Below, one piece after another: positions 16,402 through 25,853 of a stretch of DNA of 64,000 nt. Both the position numbers and the translations under genes were made by a program. The notes beneath the pieces are model-generated. The model ran no database searches. It saw only the letters and a program-made list of their open reading frames with translations, and was not told the origin of the DNA. Position 1 is the stretch's first letter. Every line of letters begins with the position of its first letter. Origin of the DNA: Clavibacter zhangzhiyongii (lineage in GTDB: Bacteria > Actinomycetota > Actinomycetes > Actinomycetales > Microbacteriaceae); contig NZ_CP061274.1 in the NCBI RefSeq assembly GCF_014775655.1, positions 124,001 to 188,000 of the forward strand, written 5' to 3'.

Positions 16402-17061
16402 TCAGTCGTCGGGGAGCGTGAGCGTGAGGATCCCGTCGTGGACCTCGACCGTCGTGCCGCGGTGGTCGCGGACGCGGGGGAGGCCGACGGTGGCGTCGCT
16501 CGCGTGGTCGCCGACGACGACCACGCGCATGCCGGCGGCGAGTCCCGCGCGGATGCCGGCCTCGGCGTCCTCGTAGACGATCGCGTCGGCGGGATCCACG
16601 CCCAGGCGCTCCGCCGCGAGCAGGTAGCCGTCGGGGTGCGGCTTGCCGGCCTCCACGTCCTCGGCGGTGACCAGGGTGTCCGGCACGCGGACGCCGGCGC
16701 CGGCGAGGCGGGCGCGCGCGAGGGCGAGGCCGGCGCTCGTGACCAGGGCGTGGGATCCGGCGGGCAGCGCGGCCACGAGGTCGCGGGCGCCGGGGATCTC
16801 GACGGTGGCGGGGCTGCCGTCGAGCTCGAGCCGGTCGAGCTCGGCGAGGAGCGCGGGCACGTCGCTGCCGGCGGGGGCGAACCGGGCGATGCTGTCGGCG
16901 GCGCGGACGCCGTGGATCCGCCGGATCAGCTCCTCGGGATCGTGTCCGAAGCGCCTCGCGAGCATCGTCCAGATCTCCTCCACGAGCGCGGTCGAGTCGA
17001 CGAGCGTCCCGTCCATGTCGAGCAGGAGCGCGCGGGCGGTGAGCGTGACGGGGAAGGGCAT
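16402..17061 (-). CDS. HAD-superfamily sugar phosphatase
   Basis: A 219-residue HAD subfamily IA hydrolase. Motif I LLLDMDGTLVDS places the nucleophile and general-acid Asp at residues 15 and 17. Motif II is the TSAG segment, the motif III Lys is in AGKPHPDGY, and motif IV is VYEDAEAGIRAG. The helical cap after motif I is typical of beta-phosphoglucomutase/sugar-phosphate phosphatases such as HxpA/YfbT. It probably dephosphorylates a hexitol or hexose phosphate. The convergent sugar importer supports, but does not prove, a sugar role. Confidence 0.88.
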   Translation of the reverse strand: MPFPVTLTARALLLDMDGTLVDSTALVEEIWTMLARRFGHDPEELIRRIHGVRAADSIARFAPAGSDVPALLAELDRLELDGSPATVEIPGARDLVAALPAGSHALVTSAGLALARARLAGAGVRVPDTLVTAEDVEAGKPHPDGYLLAAERLGVDPADAIVYEDAEAGIRAGLAAGMRVVVVGDHASDATVGLPRVRDHRGTTVEVHDGILTLTLPDD

Positions 17062-17159
17062 GCGTCCATCCTCCCGGACGGGTGGCAGCCGGGCGGTCCC
17101 GCGTCGGCCACGATGGAGGGGATGCCGCGATCCGACGCGGGGCGAGCGGAGGCGGACGC

Positions 17160-17354
17160 GTGGGCGACGGCTTCGAGAAGGCCGTGCTGGTGGCGTACCT
17201 CGTGTGCGCGGTCGGCGCGATGGCGATGTTCGTGCGCCTCATGGCGAGGCGCATGGTCACCGAGGAGCGCGCCTCGCGCCGCACGCTCGTGATCACGGGC
17301 GTCTTCGCGGCCGGGTACGTCGTCACCGGGGTGATCCGCGTGTTCCTGCTCTAG
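17160..17354 (+). CDS. Small two-helix membrane protein, hypothetical
   Basis: A 64-residue protein with a short N-terminus, one helix (about residues 7-25), a basic loop RLMARRMVTEERASRR and a second helix to the C-terminus. No family is recognised. GTG 17160 is selected because GGAGG lies seven bases upstream; an in-frame ATG at 17082 would give 90 residues with an Arg/Gly-rich head and no ribosome site. Confidence 0.55.
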   Translation: MGDGFEKAVLVAYLVCAVGAMAMFVRLMARRMVTEERASRRTLVITGVFAAGYVVTGVIRVFLL

Positions 17355-17485
17355 GTCCCGCCCCGCTCGGCCCCGGGCGGCGCCGCGCCGGCCCGAGGAT
17401 GGAGGTCCGCCCACCGCTTACGGCTCCCGCCGGTCCCGGTCGTGGGCGACGTGCGCCCGTACCCTGGACCGATGCGGGGATCACG

Positions 17486-18613
17486 GTGAGGGCGCGCGCA
17501 GCGCACCACGTGGTCATCGGCGCCGGGCTCGCCGGGGCGGCCACCGCGTGGCAGCTCGCGAGCCGCGGGCACGAGGTCACGGTGCTCGAGCGCGACCGGC
17601 CGGCGAGCATGCTGGGCAGCTCGCACGGATCCGCCCGCATCCTCCGCTACGCCTACGACGACCCCTTCTACGTGCGCCTCGTGCGCGACGCCCGCGTGCT
17701 CTGGGACCGCCTCGAGCGCACCGCGGGCGCCCGGCTCGTGACCCCGACCGGATCCGTCGACTCCGGCCTCGTGCGCCGCCCCGCCGAGCTCGCCCGCGTG
17801 CTCGAGCGCGTCGGCATCGAGCACGAGCTGATGAGCGCGCGCGAGGCGGAGGACCGCTGGCCCGAGATGTCCTTCGACTCCGACGTGCTGTTCCACCCGG
17901 CCGCGGGCGTCGTCGACGCGGAGTCCTCCGTGCGCGCGATGCTCGACCTCGCCGTCGCGCACGGCGCCGTCGTGGTCAGCGGCTGGGAGGCGGCGTCCGT
18001 GGAGCGGGTCGGCGCCGGCTTCGTCGTCACCTCCCACGACGGGCGCCGCGTCGCGGGCGACAGCGTGGTGGTGGGCGCGGGCGCGTGGCTGCCCGACCTC
18101 CTCGGGGCGCTGCCGCTCCCGCGCGCGGCGCTCGACCGGATCCCGCCGCTGCGCGTGCGCCAGGAGCAGGTGTTCCACTTCCCCTACATGGACGGGCCGC
18201 CCGCGCGGCCCGTGCCGACCTCCATCCACGCCGACGAGCGCATGCAGGTCTACGCGCTCCCCGGCGGCCGCGACGTGGAGGGCCGCGGCCACAAGGTCGC
18301 CGAGTTCGACGGCGGGCGGGTGATCCCGTCGGCCGCGCACCAGGACGGCGTCGTGGATCCCGCCAACCGCGCCCGCGTCGTCGACTGGGTGCGCCGGAAC
18401 CTGCCGGGCGTCGACCCGGTGCCGTACGCGGAGTCCACGTGCCTGTTCACGAGCACGCCCACGGAGGACTTCGTGATCGACCGGGTCGAGGGGATCACGC
18501 TCGTCTCGCCCTGCTCGGGCCACGGCGCCAAGTTCGCGCCGCTCATCGGCAGCCTCGCGGCGGATGCGGCGACGGGCGAGCGCGTGGAGCCGCGGTTCGC
18601 GCTCGCCCCCTGA
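17486..18613 (+). CDS. FAD-dependent oxidase, sarcosine oxidase / N-methyltryptophan oxidase (SolA) type
   Basis: A 375-residue monomeric-sarcosine-oxidase-family flavoenzyme. The FAD dinucleotide motif GAGLAGAATAWQLA is at residues 12-25 and the SSHGSARILRYAY block at 45-57. C319, within ESTCLFTSTPTEDFVIDR, is at the position of the Cys that covalently holds FAD in SolA/MSOX. Such enzymes oxidatively demethylate N-methyl amino acids, releasing formaldehyde and H2O2. GTG 17486 is the best start: it overlaps the stop of a five-codon ORF (ATG 17472) that sits six bases after a TACCCT hexamer. The substrate is unproven. Confidence 0.87.
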   Translation: MRARAAHHVVIGAGLAGAATAWQLASRGHEVTVLERDRPASMLGSSHGSARILRYAYDDPFYVRLVRDARVLWDRLERTAGARLVTPTGSVDSGLVRRPAELARVLERVGIEHELMSAREAEDRWPEMSFDSDVLFHPAAGVVDAESSVRAMLDLAVAHGAVVVSGWEAASVERVGAGFVVTSHDGRRVAGDSVVVGAGAWLPDLLGALPLPRAALDRIPPLRVRQEQVFHFPYMDGPPARPVPTSIHADERMQVYALPGGRDVEGRGHKVAEFDGGRVIPSAAHQDGVVDPANRARVVDWVRRNLPGVDPVPYAESTCLFTSTPTEDFVIDRVEGITLVSPCSGHGAKFAPLIGSLAADAATGERVEPRFALAP

Positions 18614-18634
18614 GGCGCGGGGCGCGATCCCCGG

Positions 18635-19306
18635 TCAGACCTTCTGGGGCCGACCCCGCCCGGCGGGGCGCACGCGTCCCGGACCACGGGCCTCCGCGCG
18701 CTCCGCGGTCCGCTCGCGCTCCGCGGCCAGCCGCGCCAGCTCGTCGCGGAGCTCGTCGACCCGGTCGGCCCGGCCCTCCTCGGGGACGGCGCCGGGCAGC
18801 AGCTGCGGGGCGAGCCGCGCGCGCACGATCTGCTCGAGCGCCGAGTCGCGCGCGATGACGAGCACCTCGCGGAGCGCCTGCGGATCCCGCGAGAGCGCGC
18901 CCAGCCGCTCCACGATCTCCTCGGCGATCTCGGCGCGCAGCCGGAGGCCGGGCACGTCGCCCTCGCGGTAGTCGTCGGGACGCCGCCCCTTCCCGTCGCG
19001 GAGGGCGGCGCGGTCGCGGGTCATCCGGAGGCGTTCGGCCTCGCCGCGCTTCTCGCCGATGAGCTCGGCCAGCTCGCCGCGGAGCGCCTCGATGAGCGAC
19101 TCCTCGTCGTACGGGCGGCGCTCCCGGAGGGTGCGCAGGATGATGAGGTTCTCCATCTGCAGCCGGAGCGCGACGCCCACGAGCAGCAGCGCCTCCTCGA
19201 TCAGCACCTCCTTCTGGGCCGGATCCGCGGCGACGCGGGCGGCCACGGAGGGCGGCGGGGCGCCCGGCTTGGAGGGCTTCGCGGGGCGGATGCGGGGCCG
19301 GGGCAT
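18635..19306 (-). CDS. Conserved-looking coiled-coil protein of unknown function
   Basis: A 223-residue, highly charged, mostly helical protein rich in Arg, Glu and Leu, with a Pro-rich basic head and a basic Gly/Arg/Pro tail. No membrane segment, signal peptide or catalytic motif is visible. Coding statistics (GC at third positions) support a real gene. I do not recognise it. It is convergent with the flavoenzyme and 140 bp downstream of the esterase stop on the same strand. Confidence 0.65.
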   Translation of the reverse strand: MPRPRIRPAKPSKPGAPPPSVAARVAADPAQKEVLIEEALLLVGVALRLQMENLIILRTLRERRPYDEESLIEALRGELAELIGEKRGEAERLRMTRDRAALRDGKGRRPDDYREGDVPGLRLRAEIAEEIVERLGALSRDPQALREVLVIARDSALEQIVRARLAPQLLPGAVPEEGRADRVDELRDELARLAAERERTAERAEARGPGRVRPAGRGRPQKV

Positions 19307-19446
19307 GACGTCCTCCCGCTCCGCTCGCGCGATCGGCGAGGTGCTCCCAGGGTACGCGGAACCACCGTCCGTCGGGCGGGTCGCGCGCCCGATCCGGGGT
19401 GCCGCCGCGACCCGTCCGGAGCCGCCGGGACGCGGCGAGCCCGGCC

Positions 19447-20406
19447 TCAGCCCATCCGCCGCCGGAGGAACGCGAGCGTCCCGAGCTCGTCGTCGATGCC
19501 GCCGCCGTCGTGGCCGTTGTACTCCCACTCGACGATCTCCTTCTCGCCCGCGTACGCGTTGAAGGCCCCGTAGACGGTGGAGGGCGGGCAGGTCGCGTCC
19601 ATGAGCCCGACCGAGAAGCGGGCGGGCGCGGTGGCGCGGCGCGAGAACGCGACGCCGTCGAAGTAGCGCAGCACCGCGTGCACGTCCTCGCCGCGGCCCC
19701 GGTGCGTCTTCAGGTAGTCGACGACCTCGTGGTACGGGTACGCGTCGGTGATGTGGGTGGCCCGCTCGATGTCGCAGAGGAACGGCACGTAGGCCGAGAC
19801 CGCGGCGAGGTCGTCGCGGAGGCCCGCGACCGCGAGGGCCATGCCGCCGCCCTGGCTGCCGCCCTGCACCGCGATGCGCGACGGATCCACGACGTCGAGC
19901 GACCGGGCCACGTCGACCGCGCGCACCGCGTCGGTGAAGAGGCGGCGGTAGTAGTAGGTGTCGCGGGAGGCGATCCCGCGGGTCATGAAGCCGGGGATCG
20001 CGGGGCCCGCCTCGCCGTGGTCGGCCGTGGCGCCGGCGCTCCAGTAGGAGCCCTGGCCGCGGGTGTCCATCTGCAGGTGGGCGAAGCCGGCGGCCGCGTA
20101 GATCAGCGTCTCCTCGGCGCGTCCCCGCCCGCCGCCGTAGCCGACGTACGAGACCACGGTGGGCAGGGGGCCGGTGGCGCCGGCTGGGGTGCGGAGCCAG
20201 GCGCGCACGTCGGTGCCGCCGGATCCCGCGAAGGTCACGTCCTGCACGTCGACGAGCGCGAGGTCCGTCTCGACCGGAGCGAGGCGCACGTCGAGGTCGT
20301 GCTGCCCGGCCTCCTCGAGGGTGTCGGCCCAGAAGGCGTCGAAGTCCTCCGGGTCGACGTGGCTGCTGACGTGGGCGCGGGCGGCGTCGACGGGTTCGAT
20401 GAGCAT
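19447..20406 (-). CDS. Acetylxylan esterase / cephalosporin-C deacetylase family (CE7)
   Basis: A 319-residue alpha/beta hydrolase of carbohydrate esterase family 7. Family blocks are the RGQGS at 116-120, the nucleophile in GGSQGG (S184), the acid in GLMDATCPP (D270) and the base in NGHDGG (H299). CE7 enzymes remove acetyl groups from xylo-oligosaccharides and other small acetylated compounds. There is no signal peptide, so it acts on imported molecules. ATG 20406 follows GGAGG. It lies on the same strand just past the TetR of the peptide-importer operon, with a 110-bp gap. Confidence 0.92.
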   Translation of the reverse strand: MLIEPVDAARAHVSSHVDPEDFDAFWADTLEEAGQHDLDVRLAPVETDLALVDVQDVTFAGSGGTDVRAWLRTPAGATGPLPTVVSYVGYGGGRGRAEETLIYAAAGFAHLQMDTRGQGSYWSAGATADHGEAGPAIPGFMTRGIASRDTYYYRRLFTDAVRAVDVARSLDVVDPSRIAVQGGSQGGGMALAVAGLRDDLAAVSAYVPFLCDIERATHITDAYPYHEVVDYLKTHRGRGEDVHAVLRYFDGVAFSRRATAPARFSVGLMDATCPPSTVYGAFNAYAGEKEIVEWEYNGHDGGGIDDELGTLAFLRRRMG

Positions 20407-20516
20407 GGGTCCTCCGGGCGTTCGGCGGTGGGCGGTGGCGGGTCGGCGTCCCGCGTGCCGATGGGCCGCGTCGCCTCGATCATCATGGCCCGGGTCGGCG
20501 CCCCGTCGCGCGCGCG

Positions 20517-21194
20517 TCAGCGGAAGAGCGGCTCCCCGACGGCGAGCTCGGCGTCGAGGAAGGTCCAGATCCACGCGAGCGCCCGCGCGTTGTCGAGGCC
20601 CGGCACCTTCTGGGAGAGCTGCGTCGCGATCCCGTCGCTGTAGGCCGCGAGCTTGAGCGCCACCTCGGACGCGTCCACCGCCCGGAACGCGCCGCCCGCG
20701 ACGCCCCGGCGGATCGTGCGGACGAGGCACGCCTCCCAGACGCGGATGCGCTCCAGGCGGTCGGCGGAGAGGCCGGGCTGGCGGGCCACCGCGGTCCAGT
20801 AGTCCGACCAGAGCCGCCAGTGCGCCTCGGCCTCGTCGCCGCCCGTGAAGAGCGGCTCCACCAGCAGGCGGATGCCGTGCACGGGATCCGGATCCGCGTC
20901 GACCTCCTGGACGATCGACGCGTAGAACCGGTCGGTCTCGAGCACGACCACCTCGTCGAGGATCTCCGCGACGCTGCCGAAGTGGTACGTGACGGTGCCG
21001 ACCGACACGTGGCCCTCGGCCGCGATGTCGCGCAGGCCGGTGGCGGTGAGGCCCTGGCGGAGGATCACCGCACGGGCAGCCTCGACGATCATCGCCCGCC
21101 GCACCTCGGGCTTCTCTCGCTTGCCGCCGCGGCGGGCCGCGGAGACGGGCGCGGGCGCGTGCACGTGTGGGTCGCCCGTCGCGTCGCCCGTCAC
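20517..21194 (-). CDS. TetR/AcrR family regulator at the end of the peptide-importer operon
   Basis: A 225-residue TetR protein. A 35-residue basic head precedes the helix-turn-helix (TATGLRDIAAEGHVSVGTVTYHF, about residues 51-73). The ligand domain is long and Trp-rich. GTG 21194 overlaps the hydrolase stop as GTGA, so it is coupled to the operon. The perfect 20-bp palindrome at the operon promoter is the obvious binding site, giving autoregulation of importer, hydrolase and regulator together. Confidence 0.88.
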   Translation of the reverse strand: MTGDATGDPHVHAPAPVSAARRGGKREKPEVRRAMIVEAARAVILRQGLTATGLRDIAAEGHVSVGTVTYHFGSVAEILDEVVVLETDRFYASIVQEVDADPDPVHGIRLLVEPLFTGGDEAEAHWRLWSDYWTAVARQPGLSADRLERIRVWEACLVRTIRRGVAGGAFRAVDASEVALKLAAYSDGIATQLSQKVPGLDNARALAWIWTFLDAELAVGEPLFR

Positions 21195-23227
21195 GCGGAG
21201 GTCCGCGGCACGAGGTCGTCGAAGACGCGGTCGGCGATCAGCACCTCGGGCGCGTCCGGCCCGCCGTCGCGCGCCCAGGCCCGGAGCGTGTTGACGACGC
21301 GGTAGGCGTCCGCATCCGCCGTGACGCGCGAGGTCGTCTCTAGCCGCGCGCGCCAGCCGGGCTGCTCCAGGCTGATGGCCCAGCGCGACTCCGCGACGGC
21401 CGACAGCGGGTCGCCGTCGGTGATCCGGTACGTCTCGCGGCTCGACTCCGTGAAGACGAGGCCGTCGGGGTAGACGCGGGATCCGCCGTAGCCGGGGTCG
21501 ACGTCGAGCGTCCACTCGCCCGTCGCGACGTCGTGCGTGACGCTCCGCTCGGGCAGGCCGGAGTCGTCGGGGATCCGCTGGATCGCGAGCGGCGTGGACT
21601 GCACGGCCTCCTCGAAGCGCACGCCGTCGTCCTCCGTGCGCGTCCAGACGGGCAGGGTCACGAGGCTGCGGGCGGGCGCGACCTCGAGCGTCGCCTCGCG
21701 GGCATGCGGCCAGATCCACGGCCAGTACGCCGACGACACGGCGATCCGCAGGCGGTGCCCGGCCGGGAATGCGTGGCCCGTGGAGACGAGCGGCACGCGC
21801 ACGACGGCCTCCTCGCCCGGGACCATCGGGTCGATGCGGGCGCGGTCGATCCGCTTGTTCAGGTTGAGAGCGCCGCGGGTCACGAGGGTGGAGGCGCCGT
21901 CGGGGGCGACGTCGCAGAGGCGCACGACGACGTTCGCGTCGGGCAGGTCGCTCGTGATCGCGAGGTCGACGAGCACGTTGCCGAGCACGTCCAGCCGCTC
22001 GTCGAGCAGCAAGTCGAAGCAGACGGAGAGGCCGTCCTCCGCGCGCTGGTCCGGAGGCAGGTCGGTGGCGTTGCCGAAGGGGAAGAACCGGCCGGCGTCG
22101 AGCCCGGTGCGCTGCGGGGAGCGCACCACGACGGCGTCGCCCGCGGGGACGGGCCCGTGGAACACGGTCAGCGGCAGGACGGGCGAGGCCGCGACGGACG
22201 CCGGCGGCGGCCACGACGCGGCGGCGACCCAGCGGCCGGTGCGCTCGGGGTAGCTCGTGGCGGGCGGCTCGGAGTCGCTGAGGAAGGCGCGGAGCGCGGG
22301 ATCCGCCTCCACGCCGGTGTCGACGCCCTTCAGCCAGCGGTCCCACCAGCGCAGGGTCTCCTGCAGGAAGCCGATCGACGGTCCGGGTGCGAGCCCGCGG
22401 TCCGGGTACTGGTGCGACCACGGGCCGATGATCCCCTTCACGGGCGCGGACACGTTCTCCACCAGCCGCAGCACGGCGTCGCGGTACGGATCCGCCCACC
22501 CGCCGACCGCGAGCACGGCCGCGCTGATGCTCGCGTAGTCCTCGCACACGCTGCCGTGCCGCCAGTAGTCGTCGCGCTCCTGGTGGGCGAGCCAGGTGGG
22601 CGTCATCGGCCGGTTGGCCTCGAGCCGCTCGCGCCAGCGCTCCACCCAGCCGTCGCCCACGACCTCCGGCCGCGGCGGGCGGGAGTTGAAGGCGAACATC
22701 GTCGCGCCCCACGCGGCCATGTCGATGCCGAGCACGGCACCGCCCATGTAGTGCACGTCGTCGTCGTAGCGGTCGTCGGTGGAGCAGACCGTGACGACGG
22801 CCTTGAGGGCCGACGGCGCGCGGGCTGCGAGCTGCAGGCCGTTGAAGCCGCCCCACGAGATGCCGAAGACGCCGACCGCTCCGGTGCACCAGTCCTGCGC
22901 GGCGATCCACTCGATGACCGCGACGCCGTCGTCGAGCTCCTGCGCGGAGTACTCGTCGACGAACAGGCCGTCGGAGGATCCCGTGCCGCGGATGTCGACG
23001 CGGATGGAGGCGTAGCCGTGCGCCGCGTACCAGGGGTGGCGCTCGCTGTCGCGCGGGGCGGTCCAGTCGTCGAGCCGGTAGGGGAGGTACTCGAGGAGCG
23101 CGGGGACGGGCGCGTCGGTCGCGGGCGCCCAGATGCGGGCGTGCAGGCGGGCGCCGTCGGGCATCGGGATCCACACGTCGCGGGTCGTCACGGCGGCCTC
23201 GGTCGTCCCTCGTGCGGCGTCGGTCAT
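21191..23227 (-). CDS. CocE/NonD family alpha/beta hydrolase (X-Pro dipeptidyl-peptidase S15 type)
   Basis: A 678-residue serine hydrolase of the CocE/S15 class. The nucleophile elbow FGISWGG gives S124, and D246 (GGWADPY) and H272 (GPWSHQY) complete the triad. A C-terminal jelly-roll domain (the PepX_C type) follows from about residue 370. Members are X-prolyl dipeptidyl peptidases, cocaine esterase or glutaryl acylases. There is no signal peptide, so it acts in the cytoplasm on material brought in by the co-transcribed importer. Both ends overlap neighbours (ATGA upstream, GTGA downstream). Confidence 0.92.
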   Translation of the reverse strand: MTDAARGTTEAAVTTRDVWIPMPDGARLHARIWAPATDAPVPALLEYLPYRLDDWTAPRDSERHPWYAAHGYASIRVDIRGTGSSDGLFVDEYSAQELDDGVAVIEWIAAQDWCTGAVGVFGISWGGFNGLQLAARAPSALKAVVTVCSTDDRYDDDVHYMGGAVLGIDMAAWGATMFAFNSRPPRPEVVGDGWVERWRERLEANRPMTPTWLAHQERDDYWRHGSVCEDYASISAAVLAVGGWADPYRDAVLRLVENVSAPVKGIIGPWSHQYPDRGLAPGPSIGFLQETLRWWDRWLKGVDTGVEADPALRAFLSDSEPPATSYPERTGRWVAAASWPPPASVAASPVLPLTVFHGPVPAGDAVVVRSPQRTGLDAGRFFPFGNATDLPPDQRAEDGLSVCFDLLLDERLDVLGNVLVDLAITSDLPDANVVVRLCDVAPDGASTLVTRGALNLNKRIDRARIDPMVPGEEAVVRVPLVSTGHAFPAGHRLRIAVSSAYWPWIWPHAREATLEVAPARSLVTLPVWTRTEDDGVRFEEAVQSTPLAIQRIPDDSGLPERSVTHDVATGEWTLDVDPGYGGSRVYPDGLVFTESSRETYRITDGDPLSAVAESRWAISLEQPGWRARLETTSRVTADADAYRVVNTLRAWARDGGPDAPEVLIADRVFDDLVPRTSA

Positions 23228-24957
23228 CGTGCGTCCTCCCAGTCCCGGATCCGGTGCCCGTCGCCGAGCTCCCTCCACCCTCCACCCGCGGCGTCGCGCC
23301 AGGTGGCGCGCGCGTCCTCGACGACCGGCAGCTCGGTGGCGCCGGGCTCCAGCGTCGCGTCGAGCAGCTGCCGCGTGTACGGGTGGTTCGGCCCCGCGAA
23401 GATGCGCTCGGTCGGGCCGATCTCCACGATGCGCCCGCCCGTCATCACGGCCACGCGGTCCGCGACCCCCCGCACGACGGCGAGGTCATGGCTGATGAAG
23501 AGGCAGCTGAGGCCCTTGTCGCGGCGCAGGCCGGCGAGGAGCTCGAGGATCTCCGCCTGCACGCGCACGTCGAGCGCCGTCGTGATCTCGTCGGCGATCA
23601 CGAGCTGCGGCCCGGCCGCCAGCGCCCGCGCGATCCCGACGCGCTGCCGCTGCCCGCCCGAGAGCTGGCTCGGCAGCCGCACCGCGAAGTCGGGCGACAG
23701 GCCGACCTCGGTGAGGATCTCGCCGACGCGTGCCGGCGTCGCGCGTCCCGTGAAGAGCTTCAGCGGCCGCGCGACGGCGGCGCCGACCGTGCGCCGCGGG
23801 TTGAGCGAGGTGTCCGCGTTCTGGAACACGAGCTGCACCGCGCGGCGCAGGTCGAGCGGCCGGTGCGCGACCGCGGAGGTCAGGTCGCCGGCGACGCCGT
23901 CGCCCTGGAACCGGAAGGCGCCGGACTCCGTGGGCACGAGCCCGGCGAGGGCCGCCGCGAGCGTGGACTTGCCGCTGCCGGACTCGCCCACGACGGCGAG
24001 CGTCTCGCGCGGCCCGATCGTGAAGGACACGTCCGCGACGGCGGGCGGCAGGCCGCGGCCGTAGCGGATGACGAGGCCGTCGGCGACGACGACCGGGGGC
24101 GCGGACGCGGCCGTCGCGGCGTCCGCGGATCCGCCGCGCGGGCCTCCCGGGATCGCCGCCAGCAGCTCCCGCGTGTACGGGTGCCGCGGCGACGCGAACA
24201 GCTCGGCCGTCGGCCTCTGCTCCACGATGACGCCGTCGCGCATCACGGCGATCTCGTCGACCATCGTCGAGACGACGCCGAGGTCGTGGCTGACGAGGAG
24301 CACCGCCATGCCGAGCTCGATCGCGAGGTCGCGGATCAGGGTCAGCACCGCCGCCTGCGTGACGACGTCGAGCGCCGTCGTGGGCTCGTCGAGCACGAGC
24401 AGGCGGGGACGCGCGGCGACGGCCATGGCGATCGCGATGCGCTGCTGCTGCCCGCCGGACAGCTGGTGCGGGTACCGCCGCACGATGGCCGCCGGGTCGG
24501 GCAGGCGCACGAGGCGGATCAGCTCCTCCACGCGCTCGTCGTCGCTCGGCAGGCCGTGGCTCTCGAGCGCCTCGCGGAGCTGGCGGCCCACGCGCATGGA
24601 GGGGGTGAGCGCCTGGCCGGCGTTCTGCGCGACGACCGCGGCCGTCCCGCCGCGGAGCTCGCGCCTCGCCTGCGGGGACAGCGCGAAGACGTCGTCGCCG
24701 CCGACCTCGACCGAGCCGCCGACCACGCGGGATCCCCGGCGCAGGTGCGCGAGGAGCGTCCGGGCGACCGTGGACTTGCCGCTGCCCGACTCCCCGACGA
24801 GCCCGAGGGCGCGTCCGGCGCGGATCTCGAAGCTGACCCCGCGGACCACGGGCACGTCGGTGCGCCCCGCCGCGTAGGAGATCGCCAGGTCGGCGACGCG
24901 CACGACGGTGCCGAGCCGCACCTCCCCGGTCAGCGCGTCGCGGAAGCTCGCGGGCAT
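23224..24957 (-). CDS. Fused dual-ATPase ABC subunit of peptide importer (DppD-DppF type)
   Basis: A 577-residue protein with two complete ABC ATPase domains. Domain 1 has Walker A GESGSGKST at residues 55-63, the LSGGQQQR signature and the LLVLDEPTTALD Walker B. Domain 2 repeats GESGSGKST, LSGGQRQR and LVIADEITTALD. Each has the oligopeptide-type C-terminal motif (ASPRHPYTRELL, AGPNHPYTRQLL). It energises peptide/nickel-type import. In domain 2 the residue after the Walker B Asp-Glu is Ile, still with the catalytic Glu. ATG 24957 overlaps the permease stop as TGATG. Confidence 0.95.
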   Translation of the reverse strand: MPASFRDALTGEVRLGTVVRVADLAISYAAGRTDVPVVRGVSFEIRAGRALGLVGESGSGKSTVARTLLAHLRRGSRVVGGSVEVGGDDVFALSPQARRELRGGTAAVVAQNAGQALTPSMRVGRQLREALESHGLPSDDERVEELIRLVRLPDPAAIVRRYPHQLSGGQQQRIAIAMAVAARPRLLVLDEPTTALDVVTQAAVLTLIRDLAIELGMAVLLVSHDLGVVSTMVDEIAVMRDGVIVEQRPTAELFASPRHPYTRELLAAIPGGPRGGSADAATAASAPPVVVADGLVIRYGRGLPPAVADVSFTIGPRETLAVVGESGSGKSTLAAALAGLVPTESGAFRFQGDGVAGDLTSAVAHRPLDLRRAVQLVFQNADTSLNPRRTVGAAVARPLKLFTGRATPARVGEILTEVGLSPDFAVRLPSQLSGGQRQRVGIARALAAGPQLVIADEITTALDVRVQAEILELLAGLRRDKGLSCLFISHDLAVVRGVADRVAVMTGGRIVEIGPTERIFAGPNHPYTRQLLDATLEPGATELPVVEDARATWRDAAGGGWRELGDGHRIRDWEDAR

Positions 24958-25853
24958 CAGGCCATCCCCTTCTGCGCGCGGTCGACGCCGAGCGACTTGC
25001 TGAGCCCGTCGGCGCTGAGGTTGAGGCCGATCACGAGGGTCGCGAGCGCGACGATCGGCGCGAGCGTGCCCATCGGCACGACCGTGAGCGCGGTGCGGTT
25101 CTCCTGCACCATGAGCCCCCAGTCGGGCGTCGGCGGGTTCGCGCCGAAGCCGAGGAACGAGAGCGAGGAGATGAGCAGCACGATCCACGACGCGCGCATC
25201 GCGTACTCCACGAGCACGACGTCGAGCACGTTCGGCAGGATCTCGCGGAACACGATGCTCAGCGGTCGCTCGCCCCGGGCGCGGGCGGCGGTGACGTAGT
25301 CCTGCGTGATCACGGTCCGCGCGGCGCCGCGCACCACCCGGGTCACGGCGGGCGCGTAGACCACGGCCGCCGCGAGCACGATCACCCAGAGGCCGGATCC
25401 GAACACGGTCACGACCACGAGCAGCGCGAGGATCGACGGGATGCTGAGCAGCGCGTCGACGACGCGCATCACGACCTCGTCGGCCCAGTCGTCGGCGTAG
25501 GCGGTGACGCAGCCGACGACCGTGCCGATCGCGACCGCGATGGTGGTCGCCAGGAACGTGACGACGAGCGCGTACCGGCCGCCGTTGAGCGTGCGGGAGA
25601 GGATGTCGCGCCCGTACTGGTCGGTGCCGAGCCAGTGCGCCCAGGTGGTGCCGGAGAGCACGTCGGCGGAGTCGGTGGCCACGGGGTCGTGCCCGGCGAT
25701 CCACGGCGCCAGCACCGCGAGCACCACGTGCAGCGCGATGAGGGCGAGGCCGATCGCGAGCGCCGTGGATCCCCGGAGCGGCGCGGTCCACGCGCGGAGG
25801 CGGTCGGCGGGGCCGGTGCGGCCGGCGGGCCGGGCGGGAGCGGGGGCGGTCAT
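24957..25853 (-). CDS. Peptide ABC transporter permease (DppC-like)
   Basis: A 298-residue permease with a proline-rich cytoplasmic head, six helices, the DppC hallmark LGTDQYGRDILSR near residues 75-87, and an EAA-type loop around YVTAARARGERPLSIVFREILPN. Its ATG overlaps the DppB-like stop as ATGA. It forms the membrane channel with the DppB-like subunit. Confidence 0.93.
   Translation of the reverse strand: MTAPAPARPAGRTGPADRLRAWTAPLRGSTALAIGLALIALHVVLAVLAPWIAGHDPVATDSADVLSGTTWAHWLGTDQYGRDILSRTLNGGRYALVVTFLATTIAVAIGTVVGCVTAYADDWADEVVMRVVDALLSIPSILALLVVVTVFGSGLWVIVLAAAVVYAPAVTRVVRGAARTVITQDYVTAARARGERPLSIVFREILPNVLDVVLVEYAMRASWIVLLISSLSFLGFGANPPTPDWGLMVQENRTALTVVPMGTLAPIVALATLVIGLNLSADGLSKSLGVDRAQKGMA

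Noticed and set aside
19399-20643. Plus-strand ORF across the esterase and TetR region
   Set aside because: It spans two well-supported minus-strand genes and has only low-complexity shadow composition.
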